Below, piece after piece: positions 38,126 to 47,319 of a stretch of DNA of 64,000 nucleotides. The DNA is taken from NCBI RefSeq assembly GCF_900116545.1, contig NZ_FPCK01000001.1:930001-994000 (forward strand). Reading direction: 5' to 3'. The position numbers were made by a program, and so were the translations under genes. The number at the start of each line of letters is the position of its first letter. Positions within the stretch are counted from its first letter, which is position 1. The stretch comes from Devosia crocina. Its GTDB lineage: Bacteria; Pseudomonadota; Alphaproteobacteria; Rhizobiales; Devosiaceae. A model generated the notes under the pieces. It was not told the origin of the DNA. It ran no database searches and saw nothing but the letters and a program-made list of their open reading frames with translations.

Positions 38126-38671
38126 GCGCAACGCCTTCTGCAGTGTTGCGGCCAAGGCCGTAGCACGTTCCAAGTAGCTCTGCCCGCGGGCGCTGAGATG
38201 GCGGGCGGGCAGGTGAGCCATGCCGTGCCGCGTGCATTGTCGCCTCGCCTCGCGTCCCAGGGCAATGACCACACGGCCTTCTAGCTCGTATCGCGCGACA
38301 GCTTCAAACGAGGCGTCCACGGCGGCAAGCGGCAATGCCTCCGAGCGGCTTTGCGCCAGAAGGTGGAAGCAGTGGGTGACGTAGAGATCGGCTCGCGTAA
38401 GGCCGAGTCGGACCAATGCAAGGTCGAGCACTTTATTGAATGCCATTTCCGGCAAGTAGCCGGTGCGCCGCAGATGCTCGCACTGCAGGAATGCGGTTGG
38501 CGCGTCGAGATAGTTGTAGGTCAGGAGCACGGGGCCGGACGGGCTGGCCGAGGCGAGGTGATAGGGTGTCACCCAGGCGCCATCAAGGCCCGCATCGGCA
38601 TAGCTCAAATAGCCCGGCCACGAAAATGCACGGCGGCGCCTGACGATTTCGCCGTAGGGCGCCGCCGTCAT
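38114..38671 (-). CDS. Uracil-DNA-glycosylase-like small protein
   Basis: The 185-aa protein has a UDG-like alpha/beta look: strand-turn LLTYNYLDAPTAFLQ, then CEHLRRTGYLPEMAFNKVLDLALVRLGL, ADLYVTHCFHLL, and a late strand VVIALGREARRQCTRHGM. The UDG superfamily is a guess from this pattern; the catalytic loop that would follow HPS is not clear. The ATG lies one base after the stop of the upstream LLM oxidoreductase gene, so the two are translated in tandem. A function in DNA repair is not shown. Confidence 0.55.
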   Translation of the reverse strand: MTAAPYGEIVRRRRAFSWPGYLSYADAGLDGAWVTPYHLASASPSGPVLLTYNYLDAPTAFLQCEHLRRTGYLPEMAFNKVLDLALVRLGLTRADLYVTHCFHLLAQSRSEALPLAAVDASFEAVARYELEGRVVIALGREARRQCTRHGMAHLPARHLSARGQSYLERATALAATLQKALRLLA

Positions 38672-38672
38672 G

Positions 38673-39713
38673 TTATTTTTCCAGGGCCTTATCAACAGCG
38701 GGTTTGACCACAGTTCCGTAGAGCTCGATCGCCTTCATGACCTTATCGTGAGGCAGGGTGCCGACGCTGAGTTGAAGCCCGAAGCGGTCGTGTTTAAACC
38801 ACTCGTGCTGCATCAGGATCTTGTCGATCACCTCCTGCGGCGAGCCCATATAGTAAGCGCCGTCCGGGGTGGCGCCTGCATCGAACTGGGCGCGCGTGGT
38901 TGGCGGCCAGCCGCGTTCGGCGCCGATCTTGCTCATCACCGCACTATGGGCGGGAAAAGCGATGTCGCGTGCATCCTGACTCTCTGCGGCGATGAAGCCG
39001 TGGCCTGAAACGCCGAGCCTGAGCTGACGCGCATCGTGACCCATCTTCTCGCCCGTCTGGCGGTAGAGGTCCACGAGCGGAGCAAACTGACGCGGGCGGC
39101 CGCCGATGATGGCGATCATCAGGGGCAGGCCATAATAGGCGGCACGCGCGACCGAATTGGGCGTTCCGCCTACGGCAATCCAGAGGGGCAGGGGGTTTTG
39201 CAAAGGCTCGGGATGGATGGCGATGCCGGGGATCTGTTGGGTATGGGTGCTGCCCGGCCAGGTGATTTTGCCGCCCTGTCGAATGTTCAGCAGCATTTCG
39301 AGCTTTTCCTCGAACAAGGCGTCATAGTCGTCGAGCTTGAAGCCGAAGAGCGGAAAGCTCTCGATGAAGGAGCCGCGGCCGGCCATGATCTCGGCGCGGC
39401 CACTGCTGATCAGGTCGAGCGTGGCGAATTGCTGCCAGACGCGCACCGGATCTTCCGAGGACAGCACCGTCACCGCCGTCGAAAGGCGGATCGACTTGGT
39501 GCGGGCAGCAGCGGCGGCCAGGATCGTGACGGGGGATGAGGCGACATAGTCGGGCCGGTGATGTTCGCCAAGGCCATAGAAGGCCAAGCCCAGCTGGTCG
39601 GCCAGCTCGATCTCCTCGATCAGATCGCGCAGGCGCTCGGCAGGGGACTGCAGCGCATTGCCATTGAGCGGGTCAGGCGTGTTTTCCGCGAATGAATAAA
39701 GTCCGAGTTCCAT
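38673..39713 (-). CDS. LLM-class flavin-dependent oxidoreductase
   Basis: The 346-aa protein has the TIM-barrel of luciferase-like monooxygenases. Typical parts are [17 protein letters not shown] (active-site loop), [42 protein letters not shown] and [15 protein letters not shown]. It uses F420 or FMN; the substrate is unknown. The start MELGLYSF at 39713 begins the barrel; 16 extra residues upstream do not fit. Immediately upstream of the small UDG-like gene. Confidence 0.92.
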   Translation of the reverse strand: MELGLYSFAENTPDPLNGNALQSPAERLRDLIEEIELADQLGLAFYGLGEHHRPDYVASSPVTILAAAAARTKSIRLSTAVTVLSSEDPVRVWQQFATLDLISSGRAEIMAGRGSFIESFPLFGFKLDDYDALFEEKLEMLLNIRQGGKITWPGSTHTQQIPGIAIHPEPLQNPLPLWIAVGGTPNSVARAAYYGLPLMIAIIGGRPRQFAPLVDLYRQTGEKMGHDARQLRLGVSGHGFIAAESQDARDIAFPAHSAVMSKIGAERGWPPTTRAQFDAGATPDGAYYMGSPQEVIDKILMQHEWFKHDRFGLQLSVGTLPHDKVMKAIELYGTVVKPAVDKALEK

Positions 39714-39825
39714 GGCATTCTCCTTGCCCGCAGACATGGCGGTGGTCAGGGGCTGCCGCAAGAACGCACACCGGTGTTACCGGCGCGAGGGGAAACTGAA
39801 AGGCCCGGCAGTGCCGAGCCCCTTA

Positions 39826-40512
39826 TCACACGTTGCTGTTCGAGGGCGTGTAGGCCCAGGGCTGAGGCGGCGTCGGCGCGGCCTGTGGTGCTTTTTCGCC
39901 AGCGGCTTTATGGATTTCGGTGATGAGGGCGGGCTCGAGCCGCAGCTTGGCCGCAAGGGCCTGGAGATAGGCCTGTTCTGCCGGTGTGTCGGCGGTGATT
40001 GCAACCAGAGACGCGGCATAGATTTCCGCGGCGTGTTCCGGCGTATCGGCCCGCGCGACAACTGCGTTGATGTCGAGCGGTGCGGAGAGTTCGTCGAAAA
40101 CCCAGGCTTTTTCCTCAGCGGACAGGGGCATTGCCTTGAGGCGCTCGAAAATCGCCTCCTTCTCCTCGGCGTCAATGCGGCCATCGGCCTTGGCGGCTGC
40201 GATCATGGCGCGGACGAGAGTCTTGCCGAGCTCTTCTTGCGCAGCCTCGTTGCCAGGGGCGGGAATGAAGGCGTCCTCGCCCGGCATGCTGCTGTTGGAA
40301 GATTGCTTTTCCTGATAGCTCTGCCAAGCCTTGTAGGCCAGACCACCCACGGCAGCCATGGCGCCCAGGCGAGCCGCATTGCCCAGCATCTTTGTGGGTT
40401 TGCCGCCTGAGAGCAGCATGCCCGCCGCAAGGCCAGCAGCACCGGTCATCGCCGTCCGCTTCGTGTTCGGGTCGGACTGCATGGCCTTGATGATCTGATC
40501 GATATTGAACAT
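39826..40512 (-). CDS. DUF533 / TerB-like membrane-associated protein
   Basis: The 228-aa protein matches the YebE/DUF533 family. An N-terminal glycine/alanine-rich hydrophobic stretch (AMTGAAGLAAGMLLSGG, then ARLGAMAAVGGLAYKAW) is followed by a helical TerB-like acidic domain (about residues 90-200) with AIIAAAKADGRIDAEEKE-type core, here RAMIAAAKADGRIDAEEKE. Function is unknown in the family. A Pro/Ala tail ends the protein. Confidence 0.88.
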   Translation of the reverse strand: MFNIDQIIKAMQSDPNTKRTAMTGAAGLAAGMLLSGGKPTKMLGNAARLGAMAAVGGLAYKAWQSYQEKQSSNSSMPGEDAFIPAPGNEAAQEELGKTLVRAMIAAAKADGRIDAEEKEAIFERLKAMPLSAEEKAWVFDELSAPLDINAVVARADTPEHAAEIYAASLVAITADTPAEQAYLQALAAKLRLEPALITEIHKAAGEKAPQAAPTPPQPWAYTPSNSNV

Positions 40513-40587
40513 GGAGGCTCCCTTGTGGTTTCCAGACAGATGGGGACTGGTGGACGGCCCTGCAAGCTAGCGACTTTGCTTGAGCAC

Positions 40588-40616
40588 GAAAAAGCCCCGG
40601 TTCAGTGAACCGGGGC
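40588..40616 (-). terminator. Terminator downstream of the Pro/Ala-rich membrane protein
   Basis: Stem GCCCCGGTTCA / TGAACCGGGGC (40594-40616), near-continuous, followed on the minus strand by TTTTTCG. Confidence 0.85.
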
Positions 40617-40658
40617 CTTGTAGCCTCGATGGGAGGGGTCGAGGCTGGAGGGGTACCC

Positions 40659-41009
40659 TTAGGTAGCCGGGGTGGTCGGAGCAGCAGGCTCAGCGGCCGG
40701 CGGAGCGACAGTGTCGGTAGCAGCCGGGGCCGTGGTGCTCGGAGCGGCTTCAGGTGCGGCTGCCGGGGCTTCGGTCATCGGGGCCGGGGCAAGGGCCGGA
40801 TCAGTTGCCGGTGCTTCGACCGCAGGGGCGCCGTTCACATCAACCGATGTTGCCGGACCCGAATTGGCCGAGAATACGAGATAGCCGATGGCCAGAAGGG
40901 CCAGAGCCACAATGATGCCGACAAACCAACCTGTACCATTGCTTTCACGGGTGTAGACAGTGCGGTTGCCGTCGTTGGTATAAATCGTATCACGTTCTGG
41001 GGTAGCCAT
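40659..41009 (-). CDS. Membrane protein with Pro/Ala-rich tail
   Basis: The 116-aa protein has a short N-terminal cytoplasmic region, one membrane segment (about residues 28-48, GWFVGIIVALALLAIGYLVF) and then about 65 residues made almost only of Ala, Pro, Thr, Glu and Val. The tail could span part of the periplasm like a TonB-type linker. It is encoded near another Pro/Ala/Glu-rich protein. No domain is recognised. AAGGAG lies upstream of the ATG at 41009. Confidence 0.78.
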   Translation of the reverse strand: MATPERDTIYTNDGNRTVYTRESNGTGWFVGIIVALALLAIGYLVFSANSGPATSVDVNGAPAVEAPATDPALAPAPMTEAPAAAPEAAPSTTAPAATDTVAPPAAEPAAPTTPAT

Positions 41010-41228
41010 TTTGTGCTCCTTACAAGTGAAAAACCTGGCTGAAGAACGCGACGTATTCGAAGACAGTTCCGTTTTTTGTGATCACATCGCAAAAACAATT
41101 GTGGCACGAAAAAGACGCTGGCGGCTGAAGCGGTTGCTTGTCTTTTCTCAACTGTCATGATCCGTAACTTCCCCGTTGTTTGATGCTCTGTGTCGGATCA
41201 ACAAAGAAGCTGGCAGGTGCCGGACAAT

Positions 41229-41262
41229 AAAAAAGGGCCGGACTTGACGTCCGGCCCCTTGT
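41229..41262 (-). terminator. Terminator of the OmpA-family gene
   Basis: Perfect 9-bp stem GGGCCGGAC (41235-41243) / GTCCGGCCC (41249-41257), followed by TTTTTTATT on the minus strand. Confidence 0.88.
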
Positions 41263-41281
41263 CTCTTGCATCAGCGCCAGG

Positions 41282-43555
41282 TCAGTTGCTGGCGACGGTG
41301 ATCAGCGGCGTGATCCGGCGGATCGTAACACGACGGTTTTCGCGCTCCGCAGCTTCGGTGCGGATCTTGAGATAGCGTTCGCCGTAACCCTGGGTGGCAA
41401 GGTTTTCCGGCGGCACGCCGTAGAAGTCGGTCAGGATACGCGCAACAGTCGCCGCGCGCAGGTCCGAGAGGCGCAGGTTGGAGATATCCGAACCCACCGC
41501 GTCCGTATGACCTTCGATCAGGAACGTTTCGGCGGGGTTGGTTTCCAGCAGAGCCAGCATGGCGTTGGCAACGCCGGAGAGGGCGCCAACCTGATCGCGA
41601 TCGATGGTGGCGGCGCCTGTGTCGAAGGTCAGGTTACCCACCTCGAGACGGCGCACGGAGTCACGAACGCGTGCCGAACGCTTCACTTCGTCGATAGAGT
41701 AGAGGCGCGCCACCTGTTCGACGGGAGGCTGACGGAAAAAGGTCTGGACATCGGACTCATCGGCGTAGGCGGCGTCGAGCACGTAGTCCCGGACCGGGAT
41801 GTTGAGGCGAAGCGGGGGCAGGTCTTGGCCCGGATCGCGCCAGACGACCAAATCCTGGTCATAGCGGTCATCAAAATAGGCGAGAACGATTTCCCGACCG
41901 TCAGGCGTGATGCGCGAACGACGCAGGATGTCACCATAGCGGTTGCGAACCGTAACGACTTGGCTGCCGTCAGGACGGGAGATAACCTCGCGTACCCGGT
42001 CGCCGGGCAGGTTCTCGTAGTAAACCTCGTCCTGCTGCGGGTTGTAGAAGCGATCGGTGTCCTGTCCGATGGAATTGACCACGAGCTGCGTGCCGACCTG
42101 CAGGATCACCTGCGTGATGACATCGCCAGCGCTGGCGGGACGCACCGGCACCTGCTCGACAACGGTCACGTTGTTCTGCTGGCCGATATTGTTCTGGGTG
42201 TTGTTGGTGACATTGTTCGTGACGTTGTTGGTCACGTTGCTGATATTGGTGATGTTGTTGACGTAGTTGTTCACCACGGTCTGGTTCACCGTTGTGCTGT
42301 CCGTTGCCTGGATAGCAGTGCCCTCTTCAGCGGAAACCGGCGGCAGCGGTTCGGCGGCAAGAGTCTGGATGAAGCGGGACTGTGCAGCGCGGTCATCCTC
42401 AGGCGGAGCGACGGGGGCAGCCTGGGCTTCAGCGGCAGGCTGTTCAGGCGTGGGCGCAGGCGCTGCAGGCTGCGTGCCATCGGCGGCAGCGGGAACCGGG
42501 GCTGCAGCCGATTCATCCTTGGCGCTGTCGAGCACGGGTGCAAGCTGCTCCTGCGTTATGCCGGGTGGCAGCTCTTCAACAACCTCGGCCGGCTGACCAT
42601 CGGCAGTGACGGGCGCTGCCGGATCGACCTGACCGGCATTGGCGTCGGCTGCGGGAGCAGCGTTGGGGTCAACGACTGCAGGCTGATCTGCCGGAGCAGG
42701 CACGACAGGTGCTTCAGGAGCGGGCGCTTCGACCGGCTGTGCCGCAGCGTCTGGCACGGTCGATAGCGTCAGGCCAAGGGGAGCAAGGCAGCTGGCTGCA
42801 TCGGGAAAGCCCGCATTGGAGCAGATTGCATTGATCTCGGAAAGCGCAGCATCGATGCGGGCCCGGGCAGCGCTTGAATCGCCACCGGCCGCGATTTCGG
42901 CGACAGCAGCGTTGTGGGCATCGACCTGAGCGGTGAGGGCAGCGGAAACATCCTGAGCGCGTGCGGGCTCTTCGGCCGGTGCGCGTTCAGCTTCAGGAGC
43001 CGGCTGCTCTGGCGCTGGCTGCTCGGGGGCAGCTTCTGCAGGTGCAGGTTCCTCCGGAGCGGCCTGTTCGGCAGCGGGAGCGCGTGGTGCTGGAGCCTCT
43101 TCGGGCACGGGGGCGCGTTCAGCGGGCTGTTCTGCAGCGGGCTCGGGCGCAGGTTCAGCCGGGGCTTCGGCCGGTGCTTCAGGCTGCGGCTCGGGTTCTG
43201 GGGCCGGAGCTTCGGGTGCGGGTTCTTCTTGTGCAGGCGCTTCCGGAGGCGGCGCTTCTGCAGCAGGCGGTTCAGGTTCGACCGCTTCAGGCGCAGGCGG
43301 CTGTTCAGCCGGCGCTTCTTCAGGGGGCGCCTCGGCAGGCGGAGCTTCAGGAGCCGCTTCTTCAGCAGGCGCTGCGGCCGGTGGCTGTTCACCGCCGCCT
43401 GCGGGCTGAGCCGCGATACAATCCTCGATGGTCGTGAAACCAGCATCCACACATGCCTGCGGCAGCGCGGCACCGTCCTGAGCGTTTACCGCTACGGGCG
43501 CCATGCTGAGCAGCGTGAGACTGGTGCCGGCGAAGAGCCAATTCTTGAGGCGCAT
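41282..43555 (-). CDS. Large low-complexity OmpA-family protein
   Basis: The 757-aa exported protein has a signal peptide (MRLKNWLFAGTSLTLLSMAPVAVNAQ), then about 400 residues of Pro/Ala/Glu repeats (AP, EAPAEE-type) with a helical piece at about 220-270, then an Asn/Val/Thr-rich stretch (about residues 420-455: VNNYVNNITNISNVTNNVTN...), and a C-terminal OmpA domain with FDTGAATID, IEGHTDAVGSDISNLRLSDL and NRRVTIRRI. The last part binds peptidoglycan. The tail of disordered repeats suggests an envelope-spanning tether. The start at 43555 is the first with a clean signal peptide; upstream residues are not coding-like. Confidence 0.9.
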   Translation of the reverse strand: MRLKNWLFAGTSLTLLSMAPVAVNAQDGAALPQACVDAGFTTIEDCIAAQPAGGGEQPPAAAPAEEAAPEAPPAEAPPEEAPAEQPPAPEAVEPEPPAAEAPPPEAPAQEEPAPEAPAPEPEPQPEAPAEAPAEPAPEPAAEQPAERAPVPEEAPAPRAPAAEQAAPEEPAPAEAAPEQPAPEQPAPEAERAPAEEPARAQDVSAALTAQVDAHNAAVAEIAAGGDSSAARARIDAALSEINAICSNAGFPDAASCLAPLGLTLSTVPDAAAQPVEAPAPEAPVVPAPADQPAVVDPNAAPAADANAGQVDPAAPVTADGQPAEVVEELPPGITQEQLAPVLDSAKDESAAAPVPAAADGTQPAAPAPTPEQPAAEAQAAPVAPPEDDRAAQSRFIQTLAAEPLPPVSAEEGTAIQATDSTTVNQTVVNNYVNNITNISNVTNNVTNNVTNNTQNNIGQQNNVTVVEQVPVRPASAGDVITQVILQVGTQLVVNSIGQDTDRFYNPQQDEVYYENLPGDRVREVISRPDGSQVVTVRNRYGDILRRSRITPDGREIVLAYFDDRYDQDLVVWRDPGQDLPPLRLNIPVRDYVLDAAYADESDVQTFFRQPPVEQVARLYSIDEVKRSARVRDSVRRLEVGNLTFDTGAATIDRDQVGALSGVANAMLALLETNPAETFLIEGHTDAVGSDISNLRLSDLRAATVARILTDFYGVPPENLATQGYGERYLKIRTEAAERENRRVTIRRITPLITVASN

Positions 43556-43810
43556 ATTCTTTCCTTCGTCGTGTGATGACACGTTGTACCAAGCATCGAG
43601 GGCTCTTTCTGAACGCAGGCTGAATGCGATGGCTGCGCGCGCTGATGCGCCCGATATTCCTGTAAGGCCCAGAACGCTGCGGATTTGAGGCGGGTTCCCG
43701 ATGCTCTTCGGACACAGGTGCCGGCGGGATCGTGACCGATCTGGGGCAGATGGACGCTTCTTCACAGACTCGGGCTTCGCCCTTCGGTCTCGATCATGCT
43801 AGGGGCAACC

Positions 43811-44230
43811 ATGCGCCAAACCAGAGAACAGATCGTCATCAGCACGCAAGGGCAGGGGCTCTACGACTTCACTCGCGCGTTGCGCGGCTTCATCGAGCGA
43901 AGCGGTGTCGTCGATGGTCTTGCGACTGTCTTCGTACGCCACACCTCCTGTTCGCTGCTGATCCAGGAGAATGCCGATCCCGATGTTCAGACCGACATGC
44001 TCGGCTTTTTCCGGAGTCTCGTGCCCGAAAGCATGGATTGGCTCGTCCACACAACCGAAGGGCCCGATGACATGCCGGCTCATATCAAGTCGGCACTGAC
44101 ACAGGTTTCCATCGGCATCCCCGTCACAGAGGGCCGGCCGGTGCTCGGCACCTGGCAGGGGCTCTACCTTTTTGAACATCGCCACGCCCCACACCGGCGT
44201 CAGGTGGCGATGCACATCATCGGAGAATGA
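43811..44230 (+). CDS. YjbQ-family protein (secondary thiamine-phosphate synthase type)
   Basis: The 139-aa protein matches the UPF0047/YjbQ family. Conserved parts are VFVRHTSCSLLIQENADPDV and the HTTEGPDDMPAHIKSALT and GTWQGLYLFEHRHAPH region, the latter with His residues thought to bind metal. Some members show weak thiamine phosphate synthase activity; the true role is unclear. The start at 43811 is preferred over an ATG five codons earlier. The next gene overlaps or abuts its stop. Confidence 0.9.
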   Translation: MRQTREQIVISTQGQGLYDFTRALRGFIERSGVVDGLATVFVRHTSCSLLIQENADPDVQTDMLGFFRSLVPESMDWLVHTTEGPDDMPAHIKSALTQVSIGIPVTEGRPVLGTWQGLYLFEHRHAPHRRQVAMHIIGE

Positions 44231-44232
44231 TC

Positions 44233-45063
44233 ATGGATTGGAACACGCTGATCGATTACTGGCCCTTCGTGCTCGGGATGCTGGCTACCGGCGTGGTTTC
44301 GGGTGTGGCGGCGGGCCTGCTCGGCATTGGGGGCGGCGCGGTTATCGTTCCGGCGCTGAGCAATGCGCTCCTGTTGATGAACTTTGATCCCGAAGTGGTG
44401 CAGCACGTTGCCGTAGGCACTTCGCTCGCCATCATCATCCCCACCGGCATTATGAGTGCCCGCTCCCATCACAAGCGTGGCGCACTCGATCTGGAAGTGT
44501 TCAAGCTTTGGACGCCGTTTATCGTCGCTGGCACCTTTATCGGCGGACTGATGGCGGGGCTCTTTTCGGGCGATACGCTGCGCGTGGTGTTTGCCGTGCT
44601 TGCCTTCGTGATCGCAGCCAATATCCTTTTCTCTTTCCAGACCAGGCTGATGGGACATCTGCATGAGTCGAAGCCCACCCATCGCATCGCAGCGCTGGTG
44701 GTGGGCTATCTCTCGTCATTGATGGGGATCGGGGGCGGTTCGCTCACCGTGCCGACGCTCGTCGCGTTCGGCCAGAGCATGCATAAGGCGGTGGGAACAT
44801 CGGCGGCCATTGGAGTTGCCATCGCGCTATCGGGTACTCTGGGTTTCGTGATCTCAGGGCAGGGCGTGAGCAACTTGCCGCCGCTGAGCCTTGGCTACGT
44901 CAATCTCGTGGCGCTGGTGCTCGTTGGGGGCATGGCAACGGTGTGCGCGCCGATCGGCGCTGCCCTGGCGCATCGCATGGACCAGAAGACGCTCAAATAT
45001 GTCTTTGCCGGCTTTCTCGTGGCCGTTGGACTCAACATGCTCTGGAAGGTTCTGGCCGGCTGA
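44233..45063 (+). CDS. Sulfite exporter TauE/SafE family protein
   Basis: The 276-aa inner-membrane protein has about eight membrane segments and the twofold repeat of the TauE/SafE family (PF01925). The repeat signatures are GLLGIGGGAVIVPAL and SLMGIGGGSLTVPTL. Members export sulfite or sulfoacetate-like organosulfonates; the substrate here cannot be told. The ATG at 44233 has GGAGA at spacing 6; an ATG at 44227 overlapping the previous stop (ATGA) is an alternative. Translation is likely coupled to YjbQ. Confidence 0.93.
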   Translation: MDWNTLIDYWPFVLGMLATGVVSGVAAGLLGIGGGAVIVPALSNALLLMNFDPEVVQHVAVGTSLAIIIPTGIMSARSHHKRGALDLEVFKLWTPFIVAGTFIGGLMAGLFSGDTLRVVFAVLAFVIAANILFSFQTRLMGHLHESKPTHRIAALVVGYLSSLMGIGGGSLTVPTLVAFGQSMHKAVGTSAAIGVAIALSGTLGFVISGQGVSNLPPLSLGYVNLVALVLVGGMATVCAPIGAALAHRMDQKTLKYVFAGFLVAVGLNMLWKVLAG

Positions 45064-45083
45064 TCTCGTCCGGAAAAGCCGGC

Positions 45084-45112
45084 GGGGGCGGGTGACTACG
45101 GAAACCGCCCCC
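45084..45112 (+). terminator. Hairpin after the TauE-type gene
   Basis: Perfect stem GGGGGCGG / CCGCCCCC with a loop of about 13 nt and no T tract. It may mark the 3' end of the yjbQ-tauE transcript. Confidence 0.4.
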
Positions 45113-45221
45113 ACCATCCGAGTTCCCGATGGGGAAAACGGAGGCTGCGTCCCGGCGGACCGAGACGCTGAAAGATGCAAATGTGGATCGGCCCTCAAGG
45201 GTTCAAGAGCGCTAATGCCGA

Positions 45222-45935
45222 TTAGTTTCGAGTGTCTTCCAGATCCCACTCGACCTTGACGGTGATGGAGAAGCTCATTTCACCTGCTTCCACTGGCACA
45301 GGGGCCGAGGCCATTTCTGCGCGTGCGTACATGGGATAGGGCTGCGGCGCATCGAAGCCCTGGCTTTCGCTGATCGATTCAAGCTCGCCAAGGGTCGCGT
45401 TGGCCGTGGTGGCGTAGAGTTCGGCCTTGGCGCGTGCATCGGCAAACGCTTCCCTGCGCGCTTCATCAAGGAGGGCGCTCGGATCGGCGACCGAGAAGCT
45501 GATGCCATTGATGGTGTTGGCGCCGACATCAACGGATTTATCGAGGATCGACCCCAGCTCTTCAAGATTGCGCACAGCTACGGTGACCGAGTTCGCGACC
45601 TGATAGCCGTTGATCTTGGGGGGCAGGGTATAGCCGTTCTCGTCGCGCTCTTCGGAATAGACATAGTTGGGGTTGACCGTGAACCCCGAGGTCTGAATAT
45701 CCCGTGCCTCAATGCCGGCTTCCTTGAGTGTCTCGATCAGCTCGGACATGGCGGCAGTATTGGCGTCGAGCGCTTCGCGGGCCGTGGCACCCTGGGTGGT
45801 CACGCCCGAATTGATGAGGGCCATATCGGGTGCGGCGCGCACCTCGCCACGTCCTTCTATGGTAATGGAGCCGGCCAGCGCCGGAGCGGCGGCAGCGAGA
45901 AGCGCGAGGGGGGCGACGGCAAGGGCGAGACGCAT
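45222..45935 (-). CDS. SIMPL-domain (DUF541) exported protein
   Basis: The 237-aa protein has a signal peptide (residues 1-21, ending PALAG) and a SIMPL domain: GSITIEGRGEVRAAPDMA, IEARDIQTSGFTVNPNY and NSVTVAVRNLEELGSILD. Family members form periplasmic oligomers; in brucellae a relative (BP26) is a major antigen. Function is unknown. Confidence 0.92.
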   Translation of the reverse strand: MRLALAVAPLALLAAAAPALAGSITIEGRGEVRAAPDMALINSGVTTQGATAREALDANTAAMSELIETLKEAGIEARDIQTSGFTVNPNYVYSEERDENGYTLPPKINGYQVANSVTVAVRNLEELGSILDKSVDVGANTINGISFSVADPSALLDEARREAFADARAKAELYATTANATLGELESISESQGFDAPQPYPMYARAEMASAPVPVEAGEMSFSITVKVEWDLEDTRN

Positions 45936-46121
45936 TGTAAACTCCTGTCGATGGTGGGCATTTCTATCCCACCCAATGCGTCAGTATTGCGGCGCAGATG
46001 AACGGAGCTTGAATGAAGCCTTCAGGGCGGGGTTGGCTATAGGTCTGACTATCCCAAGGTTGGACTTGCGCCCGGCCGTGTCACCGGGTTAGTCACGGCT
46101 AACATTTTAGCTGGGGACCAC

Positions 46122-47273
46122 ATGGGCACGAACATCATTCCAAACGGCATCCTTCTCGGTCGAGCCCGCGTGCCTGGCCAGACCCTGCCGCGCGTGGTCA
46201 CCGTGCGCGATGGCAAGCTTGTGGACATCACCGCCAAGGGCTTTGCGACGGTGCGCGACATTGCCGAGAGCGGCAAGGCGGCGGAGCATGTCAGGACGGC
46301 ACCGGGAACTGAGCTGGCCGATATTGATGCTGTTCTGGCCAATTCCGTTGCCGGCAAAGGCGGTGACGATGTGCCGGTGCTGCTCTCGCCTATCGATCTG
46401 CAGGCGATCAAGGCTTCGGGCGTGACCTTTGTGGTCTCGCTGCTCGAGCGGGTGATCGAGGAACAGGCGCGCGGGGACAAGTCCCGCGCCGATGCCCTCC
46501 GCAGCGAAATTCTTGAACTGATCGGCACCGATCTGAGTCAACTCGTGCCCGGCTCCGAGCCGGCCATGAAGGTCAAGGCCGCGCTGATTGGAAAGGGTGT
46601 CTGGAGCCAGTATCTCGAGGTCGGCATCGGGCCGGACGCGGAGATCTTCACCAAGAGCCAGCCGATGAGTTCGGTCGGCTATGGTGCCGAAGTCGGCCTC
46701 CATCCTATTTCCAGCTGGAACAATCCCGAACCGGAAGTTGCGGTGCTGGTCACCAGCAAGGGCGAGATCGTGGGCGCAACTCTCGGCAATGACGTTAATC
46801 TGCGCGATGTCGAAGGCCGTTCGGCCCTGCTTTTGGGCAAGGCAAAGGACAATAATGCGTCCGCTTCCCTTGGACCGTTCATCCGGCTCTTCGATGGCGA
46901 GTTTACGCTTGAGACCGTCAAGCAGGCCGAGATCGCCCTTCATGTGGAAGGCACGGATGGCTTCGTGCTCGAGGGCGCGTCCAATATGTGTCAAATCTCG
47001 CGCACGCCGGAATCGCTGGTGGCCGCAACCATCGGCGAGCATCACCAATATCCTGATGGACTGGTGCTTTACCTCGGCACCATGTTTGCTCCGGTTAAGG
47101 ATCGCGACGGGGCGGGCAAGGGTTTTACCCATAAGATTGGCGACACTGTCTCCATTTCGACGCCATCGCTCGGTACGCTGACCAACACCGTCAACCTCTC
47201 CACCCAGTGTCCGCCCTGGACCTATGGCACGAGCCATCTGCTGCGGGATCTCGCCCGCGCTGACCTTCTTTAA
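46122..47273 (+). CDS. Fumarylacetoacetate-hydrolase-family dehydratase/hydrolase
   Basis: The 383-aa protein has the FAH fold with an extra N-terminal region. Metal-site residues appear in GLHPISSWNNPEPEVAVLV (the E-x-E pattern) and in LGNDVNLRDVEGRS. This long form resembles 2-keto-3-deoxy-sugar acid dehydratases (XylX/AraD1 type) more than classical FAH, but the two cannot be separated by eye. The ATG at 46122 follows GGGGA. An aldehyde dehydrogenase follows 46 nt later on the same strand, matching alpha-ketoglutaric semialdehyde oxidation. Confidence 0.85.
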   Translation: MGTNIIPNGILLGRARVPGQTLPRVVTVRDGKLVDITAKGFATVRDIAESGKAAEHVRTAPGTELADIDAVLANSVAGKGGDDVPVLLSPIDLQAIKASGVTFVVSLLERVIEEQARGDKSRADALRSEILELIGTDLSQLVPGSEPAMKVKAALIGKGVWSQYLEVGIGPDAEIFTKSQPMSSVGYGAEVGLHPISSWNNPEPEVAVLVTSKGEIVGATLGNDVNLRDVEGRSALLLGKAKDNNASASLGPFIRLFDGEFTLETVKQAEIALHVEGTDGFVLEGASNMCQISRTPESLVAATIGEHHQYPDGLVLYLGTMFAPVKDRDGAGKGFTHKIGDTVSISTPSLGTLTNTVNLSTQCPPWTYGTSHLLRDLARADLL

Positions 47274-47319
47274 ATCCAGCGCTTAACTCCTCCCGAGCGC
47301 GAATGCGAAAGGCCTCGAC

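Noticed and set aside
42160..42290. Tandem GTTGTTGGTGAC-like units considered as a DNA satellite or CRISPR.
   Set aside because: They encode the Asn-rich block of the OmpA protein in frame, with no spacers.
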